Part shown: piece after piece, positions 51,848-64,000 of the stretch | Layout of the letters: each line of letters begins with the position of its first letter | How positions within the stretch are numbered: position 1 is the first letter of the stretch | Origin: Wuchereria bancrofti | Taxonomy: Eukaryota; Nematoda; Chromadorea; Rhabditida; Onchocercidae | DNA: 64,000 nt | Reading direction: 5' to 3' | Assembly: GCA_005281725.1 (NCBI GenBank) | Contig: SSBO01000003.1 | Location: forward strand, 2,099,036-2,163,035 | Made by a program: the position numbers and the translations under genes | Notes under the pieces: model-generated | The model's database searches: none | What the model saw: the letters and a program-made list of their open reading frames with translations, nothing else | What the model was told of the DNA's origin: nothing

Positions 51848-54800
51848 ATGAACAATTTGACATTGGTAGCAGTATTTATGGTGCCATTGCTAATTCTAGG
51901 AATGTTTGGTAATTTGAACTTGATTTATGCTACTTGGAAATTTAAAGAATTACGGAATCGGAATAGTATGCTATTGGCAATTATTGCATTTCTCGACTTT
52001 GTAATTTTTTTTCTTGAAAATTTATTTTTCAAAATAATATAAACAGATTTCCAGAATAGACACAATAAAAAGATGAATATATGATTTTATAATATTTCAA
52101 TCAAGCACATAAATTATTGCTGCGCAAATGTACATTTATATTTATAAGCACATCTAAAGACTGTAAAACTAGATCATAGAGGAGAAGATTAACAATTTAG
52201 TTTTATTTCAAGTGATTTGTCTTATCATGAACTAAATGTATAATCCTTATCAGACTAATTAACATCATTGCATAAATGATAATTTCTAATCAAAATGTTT
52301 TTTTTTGTAGATAAGTGAAATACACGAATGGAAGAAAGCAATTGAAATATTTCTTAACAAAGCGATCATGAAACGAATCACTTGCTATCACTCACTCTTC
52401 TTATATTGCTACTCTTTCAATATGTCATCTGTTGCAATATTATTTCTTGCAATCGATCGTTTTATTGCCGTACGATCACCTCTAAAGTAAGTATTCTTGA
52501 TAAAAAATTACATCTAAAGTAATATTCTTGATAAAAGATTACCTCTAAAGTAAGTATCCTTGATAAAAAATTACATCTAAAATAATATTCTTGATAAAAG
52601 ATTACCTCTAAAGTAAGTATCCTTGATAAAAAATTACATCTAAAGTAAGTATTGTTGATAAAAAATCACAATGTTATGATTCCACTTGACCATATTATTG
52701 ATTATATAACTATTCAGAAAATGTTAACGTAAATTATCAGAAATGTTGACAATATGAATGAAAACTATCAGAAATATTGATATTATAGTTTTTTTTTTCT
52801 AAATCTCTGAAAAAATTTTTACATTTTTCATTTTAAAAAGTAATAATTCAATGACAGATTCAAAACTATTTGTATTATTTTAGATATCGAACAGCGAGAA
52901 GTACACCTTTTATTGCCTTAGCTATTGGCACTGGCTTTACTTACTCAACTCTATTTGTTATTGCTGGTTTTCTTCTTGCCAATGACAATGTATGATATTT
53001 TAAAAAAAAAAGGACATGTATATATTTTTAAAGAATTGAAATGAAATGACAAGGATATTAATTTAATTAATTTTAATTAATCGTTTTCAGCTTGTAGAAC
53101 CATGCGATCAAACAATGGCTTATTCGCCATTACTAATGGGAATTTGGAATTATGGCTCTGTTAGTATAGCTGTAGCTGTTTTTATCATAAATGTTATCAA
53201 TTATTACTTATTACGAAATGTTGGAAAGCAACGTGAAATACGTACGCTTCTCGTTCATATTAATATCAATAAAAGTAGAAAGATTAATTATGATAATATT
53301 TGCTGGAACAAAGAAATAAATCATAAAGTGCGGTCCTTATTATTCAACTTGCTATTGCTTAGATTCTCAATAAGTGTAAGATATTGTGATAACAAGATAA
53401 GCCAACAGTATTCTTTTATCTTTAGCTTATCAATTTCATTTCTAATCTTCCTAAAGATTCTAATAGTAAGTCACTACTATAGCATAAAACTGCAAATTTA
53501 ATAAAAGAATAATTCCTTTTCTAATTAGTGAAATCATGAAAAGCAATAAATTGAGTAATAATTTTTTAATTTGACCTCTCTTTAATCTCTCTTCCTGTTA
53601 TCTTTCTCTTTAAAACCGTTATTAATTTAAGTAATCAAATTTAGCTCTTTTAGTTTTGTGATAGCTAAATTCCCCAACGAAACAGCATATTTTTCTTATT
53701 CGATTTTGAGATACTTTGATTGATACTATTGCTATCAATCAATTGTTGGAAAATATTTCATTTGTCAAAATTGTTACACTTGAGAACATGAATTGATATT
53801 TGAAGCAATTTACTGTAAGCAAAAATAAATAATTCTAATCAAAGCTAATTTTAGAAATGAAAAATTTCTTTCATTTATCTGTGTCAAATTTTGTTAAACT
53901 TCTTTTTTGATATAACCTTGTTTTGCTCTTTGATGATTCAATGCAATTTGAAAGTGACCGTTTCCACGTGATTTAAACGTGTATCATCTCTTTAGCACAA
54001 AAGTTAGCAGAAGTAAAACGCAAAAAAATAGTTAATGAAATGATTTTATGCTAAATGTTTATAAACGACTAACAATAATTAATGATACCGTTTTCTCAGC
54101 GCAAAAGAAAGGCGCATTCTGCTAAGCTTTACAAAAGGAAGAAAATAAGAATAATTATAGTAGATAAGGATTATTCTATGAATATCTTCATTTCACTTTC
54201 ATTCTTAAAGTGGAAATGTTTAAAAATACATTAGCATTTTAACGTAAGTAAGTACACGTAACGACTATAACAGTAACTGTTCATTTCTACTTTAGCATTT
54301 CTACTTAAAAAATTTATTTTATAAATCACTTTGGATGTACTTTTTTAGACATTTACTACAAAATCTCGATTAAATTAATCATGTTGAATTCACTGAATTC
54401 AAATGCTAGCAGTGAATTTTGACATTCTCGAAAATATCATCAATTGCAGATGAACGTGACTATGCCGCTTATCAGCGTCAAAATCAATTTACAACTTCAA
54501 TGCTTATAACAATGATTGCTAATTGTTTGACCTCACTTCTATCAGCTTTTGCTTTGTTTATCGTCAATTTACTACCTGTTTCAGTAGAAACCATTGTAAG
54601 TTGTATTTCTAAATTGACAATTCTAAACTATTAGTTTAAAAAATTGGAAAAACTTCGTTTACTTTTTCAATTATTATTTTTTAACAGAGTTTTAAAATAT
54701 TTTTTTAGCCAATTTCTAAAAACAAACATATCAATTTCTTAAAATATTCTCAGGGAGGCATATCATCCTATTTATGTCTTTTACTACTTTTTAACTACGG

Positions 54801-54948
54801 CAACAATTACTACATATTGTTTTGGCGAAGTCATACTTATCGGACAAAATTTCTTGAGCAACTTCATTTGATCCGTTGTGGTGCAACTGTTGGATTTACG
54901 GAAAGGATAGCAACAATTACAAAAAAGTATAAATGGTTTCATCGATGA
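51848..54948 (+). CDS. Srsx-like serpentine (chemosensory type) G protein-coupled receptor
   Basis: Six exons are placed at 51848-52000, 52311-52486, 52884-52989, 53091 to 53232 or 53241, 54450-54595 and 54754-54948. The junction phases agree, giving 305-308 residues. Seven hydrophobic segments are visible. TM1 holds GMFGNLNLIYA (GN signature). TM2 has LLAIIAFLDF. TM3 ends in AILFLAIDRFIAVRSPLKYRT, the Srsx form of the DRY region. TM4 is ALAIGTGFTYSTLFVIAGFLLA and TM5 is SVSIAVAVFIINVINYY. TM6 begins with MLITMIANCLTSLL and TM7 contains SSYLCLLLLFNYGNNYYILFWR. A Cys before TM3 (ITCYH) and one in loop 2 (VEPCDQ) could form the usual disulfide. These features fit the nematode Srsx family; ligand unknown. 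The exon 4 donor is ambiguous (two GT sites in the same phase), and intron 4 is 1.2 kb. Confidence 0.85.
52477..52670. repeat. Tandem repeat copying the exon 2 splice donor
   Basis: About six copies of a unit of roughly 31 bp begin in the last bases of exon 2 of the receptor gene (CCTCTAAA followed by GTAAGT) and run through the start of intron 2. Copies alternate between two variants, so the higher-order period is about 62 bp. Several later copies retain TCTAAAGTAAGTAT, a full donor consensus. Confidence 0.9.
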
Positions 54949-57900
54949 TTTCGAAAGCTTCTTAAATTCATATATATGTATATCACTTATTCCTAAAATT
55001 TTCATGTAGGATATTTTGATAAGAGTTTATATAAAATGATAGTATCAAATATTTGATGAAAGGCATAATTATTAATAATTATTATAAATAGTTGTTTCAA
55101 AATAATTTCTAAAAATTATTAGACGTCATTTAAAATAAGAGTTGTTTCTAGTTGTTGCTATCGATGTAAGGGAAATATTTTTATAAACTATCTGCTGAAA
55201 TATGAAATAAGCTTGCATCACATTTCATTAGTACTAATTAAGCGGCTATTAATAGGCTTATAATCAAAATTGTAATAAATCATATAGTTGTGATTTTCTG
55301 ATCCATCCAGATATCATCGCACTTCTAATATTAGTGTGCTTTAGATATTTAAATCAATTTTATAGATTAAAAGATATAAGTTATTGATTCTGAAGTATAA
55401 CATGCGAAAAGAAAAATTGAAAATTTATTGTTACCGAACCGATGATCATAATTAATTTTATTCGTCTAATTTATAAAAAGTTACTTACTAAATGATCGAT
55501 GGTTTGATTGGCTAACTGATTGACTGGTTTTATTGATGTCAAATTCTAAATCAAATGATCGATATGATATTCTTTCAATATTAAAGTTTTCTAACAAATT
55601 ACTTTAAAAGCCTATTTCATTAACTTTCTAATTCATATAAAATTGACCTAAAATGTGCCGTCTTAAAATGTATTTGTGAATGATATTTGTATAAATTATA
55701 ATTATACAATACAAACATATCTTTAAAAGTTTTTATTCAGGAAAGCTCATTCTGATTTTTTTTACTGGCATAATCATTTAAAAAATTCGATTGCGCCAAG
55801 ATTTAGCATTGATATTATTAATTAACACTGTTACCACTTAATAATACAATTTTTTCACAAAATAAAATTTCAAAATAATTTTTTTGTTATCATTTTTATT
55901 ACTCAAGTAATAAAAAATAAATGACTTAAATGAATTTGAAAAAATAATTTAATCAAGCTTTGATCATTCAACTCACGTCAAATAAGTGTTAAAAGATTTC
56001 CTTTCTTTAATCAGTTATGCTTAACAATCCGTGCACGTCATGCTTTTTTTTTTTTGTTTCACGTTAGTCCGTGCTTGTTATTCTTTTTGTTAGTTCTTTT
56101 CACGTTATCTACCACATTAAACGTTTTTTTGTGATGTCAATTTAAATGTCACATAAAAGTTGCAATGCAAGAATACATAAAAGGAATGTAAATTTGAAAA
56201 AGTTGATAAAATAAAAATTGACAGTGTTCATTTCTTAATTGCTCAATGCGTTTCTCAGTGATCAAAAAAATGTTTATTTTATATTTCATAATGATAGCAT
56301 TATTATATATAATATTTCTGTTTAATATTTTTAAAATAATATTAAATGCATACCGAAATATATTTTAAACCTGAAATATTTGCTTCTCTTTCATTTCTTT
56401 TTTTAATTTCAGATTATTTCTTAGAGAATTAAAAAGTAAAGTCATTCATAGCATGTTATTAATTTCCTACTTTAGTCATCACGATATTTTGCTAAAAATA
56501 ATTATTGATAATGTTAAAATTCAAAAATTTCTGTCTGATTTTTAATCTCGATGAAGAAACTTATAAAAATTTAAAAAAACACAAAATCATTTAAATGATC
56601 TCATCCTTTTTCGTTTTGATTTTATGAACAAATACTTTATAATTAAAATATTTTTATTCATTAGAAACGAAAACAAAATATTTATTACATCTTTTCGTCA
56701 TTTTGAATGTGAATAATCAAATGCTTATTTATCCTAATGAATTACAGTCATAGTTTAGTCTAATTAATCATATTGAGAGTCTTCTGAGAGAACGTTTAAC
56801 ATAAGAGAAGATGGAAAGAGAAGTAATTCTTACCTGTCAGAAGATGTCATTCCTTGTCTATTTTGATGACAACATATCATTAATAATATCATTTCTAATA
56901 ATTTTAATCCTTTCATTTATCAACTTGAAGGGAAGTGAAGAAATAACAAAAATATTTACAATTTTTCATCAATAAACATATTATTATGTAATATATTGCA
57001 GTTTGGAAAAAGAAAAAAGGAATTTTGAGACAAATTCACTCTGTAAAAGACAGAGAGAGAGAGAAAGAAAGAAAAAGAAAAGAAGAAAAGAGAGAAATAT
57101 CATTTGACTGCTTATATTTTTTTAACTCAGAAAAAGTTTCACCTCCTTAATTATATGGGACGTTTAACTAATTATAAAATTTCAATTAATTGTGAAATTT
57201 TCATCGTTATTTTTATAATACTTAGCAATTATTTTTAATTCAACCATTTATCAAAAATATGGTAATAATAAGTTAGGATTTATTAGCTAATAAATGAATA
57301 TTATTAATTTCCTACTATTCCTTGTTATATAGAAAAGTGCTGTCATTAATTATGTTCAACTTTATTTTAATGTTTTTGTTTTTTTATCATTTTTAATTAT
57401 TTTCATTTTTGTCAAAAAATTTGTTGATATCAGTTTATTGGTTCGATAAAGCTAAGATTTTATAGTTCTATTAAATTTCTATTTTATTTTGGAATTTTTT
57501 CACACAATAATTTTGTGTTATTACTTATCATGCATTCATTTAAAAAATATCGAAAATGAAAATCTTTATCATTACAATCAATATACCCAATTTTCCGTTT
57601 TCTTTTCTTTTTTTCTAAAATTTATCTTCCAGAATTTTAGTGCAAATCAATATATTATCAGAGGAATGGAACAAATGTTATTTTTCTCTATAATTTGTAG
57701 CACACATTCCACAGTATGACAAACAAATACGGAAAAACATAACGTTTATTTGTTTTGAATTTGAGAGATTGAAATTATTCCCAACTACCAGTCTCTATGA
57801 CAATGAATATGTGATCAAAATTATCACAACGACAATCCTGCATCATTTTTTCTGATATTTTAATTTTTTCTACCCATTAAAAGAAACTGATGTATAGCAC

Positions 57901-59307
57901 TTTGAATACAGAGAAATCAGTCTTATTTCAATTTAAAGCATCAGCTTACTTTTTTTTTTAAAGAAAAAAAAGTTTTCTCATGTTTCAGTCGTTTTTATGT
58001 GTTTATCAATTGCAATCACACATCAATCTTTTTTTTCTTTTTTTTTTTTGCTAGGTTTACTACTTTATTAGCAGTAATGATTAATAGATTGGAAATTAAC
58101 AATAATTCATTTGAATGTTGGGGTCACTTATATTGCTGTCATTCTTAGCTAAGATTAAATGTCACCCAAATCTGATTTTTTACTTCGTAACTATCAGCAC
58201 TTTATCAATTTGCTTTTATAATCAAATAAATGAAAATGAACTGAAATAATTCTATGAAAATGCTGTCAAGATATTTGCAGCAATCTATTTGGTTTATTAT
58301 CCCCTATATAGTGACAAAATTTTGGATTTTTAATTCGAGTGATTTTACCATCGCACTGTAATTCAAGTATTTATTTTATTTATTAGCATTCAACAAAACT
58401 TCTGAAGTAATTAATACAAATATGAATTTATCGTAATGAGATACCAATAGACGAGAAAGTTTAACTAGAAAAAAAAAGATAATATAACAGATAAAACAAT
58501 GTAAAATGACAAGAAAAGAGTAAAAGAGAATTTTAGAAAGAAGTGACTTTATCTAAATTTAATTAAATTTTATGATTAGTAAAGTTTTCCTTTTTTTAAC
58601 TCTTTATGTTGTTTACTTTTTTAGCAGTGCAAAAAATTGAAGTTCAACAGGCAGTCATTCCAATCAAACTCTTTTCTCTCTTTTCACTGCTATCATAACA
58701 GAAAACATGCATTAATCATTGAAAAATGGCTCCATGAACGCATAGCAAAAAAATTATATTTTTAAATTTAAACAAAATTACATACAACGATAAAAAAGCA
58801 ATAATATTTGAGCATTCATAATTATAAATTCATTTGTTGTTATTATTGAAATTTTGATATTCAATAATTATTTCACCGCTATGATAAAATTTATTATGTA
58901 TAAGAGATCGGGAAGAAAATAAATTTTTGTATGAGCAATGAAATTTATGACATTTTTCTGGATAACTGCAAATATGAGAAGTTATACATTTAACGGCAAC
59001 ATTTTAAATCTATTGGACAGCTGCATTTATGAGTCTATTTGGGTGGAAGAAGAATGGTTGCTGAAAATTATTGAAAACGGAAAAATTAAATCTACTGAAA
59101 AATTCAGTGTTATATAATTATGATTAAAATTTCGAGCTCATAACTTTATTAAAACAGATTTTATATTAGTAAAGATTCATCGATTTTTGAATATAGTGAC
59201 ATTAGATATTAATTGATCATTGATCAAAAAATGATATGATGAAAAAATCGATATAAATTAGGATTTGAAGTTAATCATTAACCATTTCAACCGGTAATGA
59301 ATACAAA
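54949..59307. other. 4.4-kb AT-rich intergenic region
   Basis: This lies downstream of the receptor gene and downstream of the minus-strand adaptor gene. No exon-like segment is seen. It contains homopolymer T runs and a purine tract at 57046-57096. The minus-strand poly(A) signal for the adaptor (TTTATT on plus) lies near 59147. Confidence 0.6.
57046..57096. repeat. Purine-only tract (GA/GAAA)
   Basis: About 50 bases are almost entirely A and G, with GAGAGA grading into GAAAGAAA. It is a simple repeat in intergenic DNA. Confidence 0.85.
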
Positions 59308-62300
59308 TTAATTATCTAATTGTCCATTTGTTGTAAAATGCCGTCGTCGTGGATTTTCTTTTTCCACCGTACTTGCTGCCACTTCTATAGCCCGAGTCTT
59401 TTCTAAATCTATTTTTGTGTAATTTACATTGGTTGTCAAGCCAACAGATGCTAAATCGTTACGTGTATTGGATTGATTAGCCCTGAAAATTTGATATTAC
59501 TAATCGATAACGCGGAATAGAAATCGTGCTAAATGTTATATTATTTATATGATGAGAGAAGTAAGATAATGTATTACTGATTTCTTATTTTACTTATAGA
59601 TAACATCTATCAAATAATAATTTATCGATTAAATTCCGATGTAATCGATTGCTGATTGAAATACAAATTAATACCTGAGAGTTGCGGGTGAACCTTCCTC
59701 AGTTATTCCTACTGCTACTAATGCATAATCAAGTTGTGGTGGCGTTGTTTCACGATCACTCACTCCTGAATCCTAAAATTATCAGCAACTATCAGTTGTG
59801 TTGTAAGTTACGATAATCTCAAAAATAACAATGCTACAATACCAAAAATTATTTTTTCTTTCTCTTAAAAAAAATCTCTGTAAAATTTCAAACTAAATGC
59901 TGTAATAATGTTTTAGAGAAATAATTTTTAAATATTAACAAAATCATTTGAAAAAAAAATTCTTTGGACTTTTACAAATTCAAAATTACATATATAAATG
60001 GCATTTTTTTCACAGAAACAAAATGGAATGATAGCTACTACGCATATTTCAGAAATATAAAAACGAATTTCTGAAACACATCAATAAGTTCGGGAAATAC
60101 AAATATGCGTTGTTTTTTTTTTCAGCTGAGATCAAAAAGCTTAAAAGTTGACGAGTAATTAGATGATTGCAGTGTACAGGTACAGGTGCTGTATTTCATA
60201 TAGTAATTAGCAATTAACCGGACAAATAGATGACACAGTATCTGTACTATTTTACTAACTGTTAAGTTTTCCCAACTAACCGGATAGTGATAGAAATTGT
60301 TAAGTTTTCGCATAAATTTCACAAAATAAAACATTACCTGTCGAGCATTAACATAAGAATTAAGAGGTGATCTATCATAAGGGCACAGAAAGCCGCAAGG
60401 TGGATAGCGATGTGATAGTACAGTGGCAGGTGTATTGAATCGTTGTGAGCCAAGGTCTGCCATGCCAAGATTTTGTTCCGTTGAACCACTTAAAAGAAGA
60501 AATGAAATGAAAGTTGGATAAAAATTAGTGAAAAGAATCTATGAATTGAATATTTCCCCATTATCAATATTCGTATAGAGAGGAAGAAAGAAAAAAAACA
60601 AAAGATAAAATTTTTTTTTGTTTTTGTTGAAGGAAAAAATTTACAAAGTGAAATGACTGCTGGAGGCAAATTCCCTTAGAACCGGTGATACACACTGTGG
60701 TGATGAAGTAGCAGAACGACGCTGTGGAAGAACATTGACATAAGAATGATCACAGGTACTCAATTCAGATGGCTGTCGTTGAAGCACATGCTCACTTCTA
60801 AAATTATCTTTGATTGTATTCTTGATAAACTGCAAAAAATGTATGGGATACTCTTATCTATCTAATCCCTTATCAATAAATAAACTTAAAGTAAATTTTT
60901 AAGAATGAGATGATGCATATTCATATTACAATTATTCTCCAATAATGTTATGGCTTTGATTTTCTAACAATTGCATACTTTTCAACGAATTTAAGCAAAA
61001 AAGTAAACAATAAGTAAGGAACAAAAAAAGTGATAATTTTATTTACACGATGTTTCCCATAAAGGCTGGTCGATTAAAGCATGATCGAGGTGAATGATAG
61101 GATGGTGGTGGCAGAGGCCAAACAGCTGTATGTGCTGGTCCAGCAATGCTTCGAGGTCGTTTCGGTATTTGGAAGAGAAGTTGTCGATGATGATTAAATC
61201 GGTTGAGTGGTCGATGATAATTAATGATACCACATGATGAGGGCGAACAATCACCGACATTTGCTGTTCCTAAAAAAATATATATATCAAAGTATCAAGG
61301 ATATATATCAGAATAAAACTGAAAAAAGATATAAGGAAATTTTGTCAGTTTAAATTTAGAAATATCCATTCTTGAAGTAATTTTGAGACATTTCAATATT
61401 ATCGTACTTGAGAAAAATTTTGAAAATTCAGAAATTTTTTAAAATATTTGAAAGTTTCGTTACCTTCACTAGAATATCGTTGTATTGGTTGAATACGTGT
61501 ACCAGTATAGCTAGAAGGAATATTATGAACACTATGATAGCTTCCCGTAACCGATTGCGCACGAGCTTCACGTATTGCTATACCCATATTTGCGTTATCT
61601 TGGATGCGAGATTGTACAAGCTAGTAAAATGAACATGGTAATTTTAATTGAAACATAATTCAGAATAAATTCTTAAATATCTGACTTCAATAATACCTGA
61701 AAAATAGCTTCAGCTTGATGTGACTGAAACGTATGTAAACCTTCACCGCTACTACATCTGAAAAAATAATTTTAGTGCAAATATCGAAATTTGATTTTTC
61801 TAATCAATACCACATTTTCCGATATATTTGGTGCTTTTTTATTATTTATTGGACATAGCATTGAAACAATCATCTCTTAATATAAACGTTATTTTATTTA
61901 TCAGATGTACTTGTAATAATTTCAATTGAGTGATTTCAATATTATTTATTATCTAACAAAATTTTTCAGCTTAACTAAATTCATTAATTTTCATCTTTAT
62001 TTTCTTTATTTAAGCTATTATTTAATTTTTGTTTTATACCTTTTTATGAAGAATATATTTCCTTGGGCTAACTATTCGATACTCCTAATTGACATGATAA
62101 ACTAAGTTTCACACAGGATAAACTAACTGTCTTTCCCAAACACACTGGTAAATCTCAGAGATAATCATAAACGTGGACTGTTCAAAAATGTCTACTTATG
62201 CAGAATTAAAATTTGTAAATGACAAAATTTGTAAAAAAAAAGCTCTAATGCAATTTTTATTCTATGAATTTATGCATTTTGAGGACGAATTTTGATTATG

Positions 62301-63954
62301 CAAAAAATATTTGTTAGTTTGAAATAAAATAGAAAATAATTTTAATTTGAATAGAATATCATTTCTATGTTAAACTTTTTCAGATGAGCTTTCGATTTTG
62401 AATCACAATTGCTCTTTGAACTTTTATCATTCCCCTAGTTCCTTTTTCTTCTTTCTTTATTAAATCGTCAGAGATCAACAACGAAATCGTTTTTGTTGAA
62501 TAAAATATTAATTATGTAATTTAAACTATAGAGATAAACAATAATTTTTTTTTTAAATTCCAGACGATAAAATATTTTTGTTAGAAAATTTATGAAAAGC
62601 ATTGGAAGCAGTTCAGGAATTAAGCAAGAATAATATAATACAAAATTTCAAATAATATGCTAGTTTAGATAAGCTAGAATATTATCAGTGGAAAAAAAAA
62701 TTGTTAATTTGATTAAATTTATTTTTACAAAATAACCGAACAATAAATAAGTACATGAAACTGATTTAACGAAATAAAAGCTTAGATACCTTCGTCCGCT
62801 TTCAAAAAAGAAAATTCCAGCTGATGTAAAACCATAGCGACGTAAAAAATGTAATGGCCAATTTAGCGTTTCGCATCGTGAACGAATAAAAACAATCTCA
62901 TTTTCGGTCACTTTTAATGTTCCTAAAACACACAGAAAAAAAAAATTTAATGAATTTGTAAGCTAAAGCTAAACAAGAAAAGATAAAAAGCATTTTGTTT
63001 CCTATTATTTTTTGATCCGGAAGAAGAAATAATTGACAGGAAACGAAAAATAAGAAGAAAAAAAAATTTTTCAAACTTTAAATTTTACGATGCATATAAA
63101 ATACATCGTGTATGACTCATATGAACTTTTTTTTTAAAAAAAAAATTCATAAATCATCTAGAATGTATATTAAAATTGAACTGAAAGATTAAATTATTCA
63201 TTGGAAAAAGTTCGTTTTAATTGTTTTAAAAATATTTCTCAGAACAATTTACTACGCAGCTGTACAATTAATGAAATTTGATTTATATCTTTTGATGTAT
63301 CATAAAAAATTAGTGGCGCTTTTTTATTTTTTCCTATGAATAAACTTTGTCTCTTGCAATAGATTTAAAAAAAAGAAGGATTCTTCAGTTTTTATCCGTC
63401 TTTATCAATTTTAAATTTCAATTTTTTATCCGTCTTTATCAATTTTAAATTTCAATTTTTTATCCGTCTTTATCAGTTTTAAATTTCAATTTTTTATCCG
63501 TCTTTATCAATCCTAAATCTCTCACTCCTATGTATCCATTACATACCATATATTTTAGTTATCGTTTGATTATATTGCAAATATTTTTCTCATCAGTTAG
63601 ACAGATATTGAAATGTAAATTTGAAAAGATAGTTTAAGATAATGGCAAAATTTATTTAAAGGCTGAGAAGATCATAGTGTGAAGGAAAGATACCGAAATT
63701 GTTGTAATTGAAGTTGTTTTTCATTTTTGTTTTTATTTGTTGAAAAAAAAAAAAAGCATTTAAAATTGAATTAGTGAGTGAATAACGTCATTACCTGGAA
63801 TAAATTTGTTTCTTTTTTTAACGAATACTTGAAAAGCTTCTGGATCATCATTCATAAAAGCTCCTCCAACTCTTGTTTCACCTCCTCTGTTTGCTGCATT
63901 TTGGAAATTTTTCAAAAATTCTCGTTGACCTGTTTGACTCATACAGTTACCCAT
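59308..63954 (-). CDS. FRS2-like adaptor with N-myristoylation signal and IRS-type PTB domain
   Basis: Nine exons join with consistent phases into 446 residues: 63795-63954, 62790-62922, 61697-61757, 61464-61620, 61049-61269, 60645-60829, 60338-60488, 59675-59772 and 59308-59482. The start MGNCMSQ is a membrane-lipidation signal (Gly2 myristate, possibly Cys4 palmitate). Residues of about 45-115 form an IRS-type PTB domain: [32 protein letters not shown] and [12 protein letters not shown] align with FRS2. The rest is Pro/Ser-rich and probably disordered. It holds two YVN motifs ([16 protein letters not shown]) suited to Grb2-type SH2 domains when phosphorylated. Near the C-terminus [12 protein letters not shown] resembles the FRS2 YAVIDIERT segment. 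FRS2 proteins dock on FGF/Trk receptor kinases and recruit Grb2/Sos; C. elegans ROG-1 is a related Ras-pathway adaptor, and orthology to it is inferred. The ATG is 11 nt after an acceptor at 63966-63968. Confidence 0.88.
63389..63515. repeat. 34-bp tandem repeat, nearly four copies
   Basis: The string TATCCGTCTTTATCA recurs at 63393, 63427, 63461 and 63495, an exact 34-bp period with almost no divergence. It lies in the long first intron of the FRS2-like gene (62923-63794). Confidence 0.95.
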
Positions 63955-63965
63955 AGCAATGATTT

Positions 63966-63968
63966 CTA
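63966..63968 (-). promoter_or_regulatory. Candidate trans-splice acceptor of the FRS2-like gene
   Basis: TTTTCTTTTAG on the minus strand ends at 63966, 11 nt before the start codon, with no coding exon needed upstream. Either a spliced-leader site or the acceptor of a 5' UTR intron. Confidence 0.45.
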
Positions 63969-64000
63969 AAAGAAAATATTGGATAAGTTTTTGTTGTATG

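Noticed and set aside
1..64000. CRISPR arrays, bacterial operons, transposases or viral genes
   Set aside because: None is seen. Repeats are tandem or simple, no reverse transcriptase or transposase motif was found on either strand, and all recognised genes are spliced eukaryotic genes.

Overview
The window is nuclear DNA of a nematode, most likely a clade III (spirurid or filarial-like) parasite. The base composition is strongly AT-rich. Genes are cut into many short exons by AT-rich introns with TTTCAG-type acceptors. Several start codons lie 5-20 nt downstream of an orphan acceptor, the usual sign of spliced-leader trans-splicing. The gene families fit too: an FLP-16-like FMRFamide precursor and an Srsx-type chemoreceptor are nematode families. 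The species cannot be read from the sequence.

Layout. (1) 1-4596 is a large inverted duplication. Its outer 1.35-kb arms (1-1355 and 3242-4596) are almost identical. The left half carries a five-exon minus-strand gene of unknown function with a C-terminal membrane anchor (2673 to 1012). The right half carries a broken copy of it. (2) 4597-15977 is an 11.4-kb AT-rich stretch with no gene I can support, only a hairpin, simple repeats and a few exon-like islands. (3) 15978-17094 (+) is a three-exon FMRFamide-like neuropeptide precursor of the FLP-16 type. (4) 18813-21474 (+) is a seven-exon, divergent PP1-type protein phosphatase of 317 residues. (5) 41980 to 22161 (-) is a very large gene with more than 40 exons, recognisable from end to end as EPG5 (autophagy tether). 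(6) 46720 to 42792 (-) is an 11-exon gene for the gamma subunit of the CCT chaperonin. (7) 51848-54948 (+) is a six-exon Srsx-like seven-transmembrane receptor, preceded by a degenerate segmental duplication. (8) 63954 to 59308 (-) is a nine-exon FRS2-like adaptor with a myristoylation signal, an IRS-type PTB domain and YxN motifs.

The genes do not form one pathway. cct-3 and epg-5 lie head to tail on the minus strand about 0.8 kb apart, each with a candidate trans-splice acceptor, so they could be co-transcribed. PP1 and epg-5 converge tail to tail. flp-16-like and srsx-like genes suggest neuronal or sensory roles. The FRS2-like gene suggests receptor tyrosine kinase signalling. Exon coordinates for the phosphatase, cct-3, FRS2-like, receptor, neuropeptide and left-end genes were checked by reading-frame phase across every junction, with one ambiguous junction in the receptor. 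Those of epg-5 are partly approximate.
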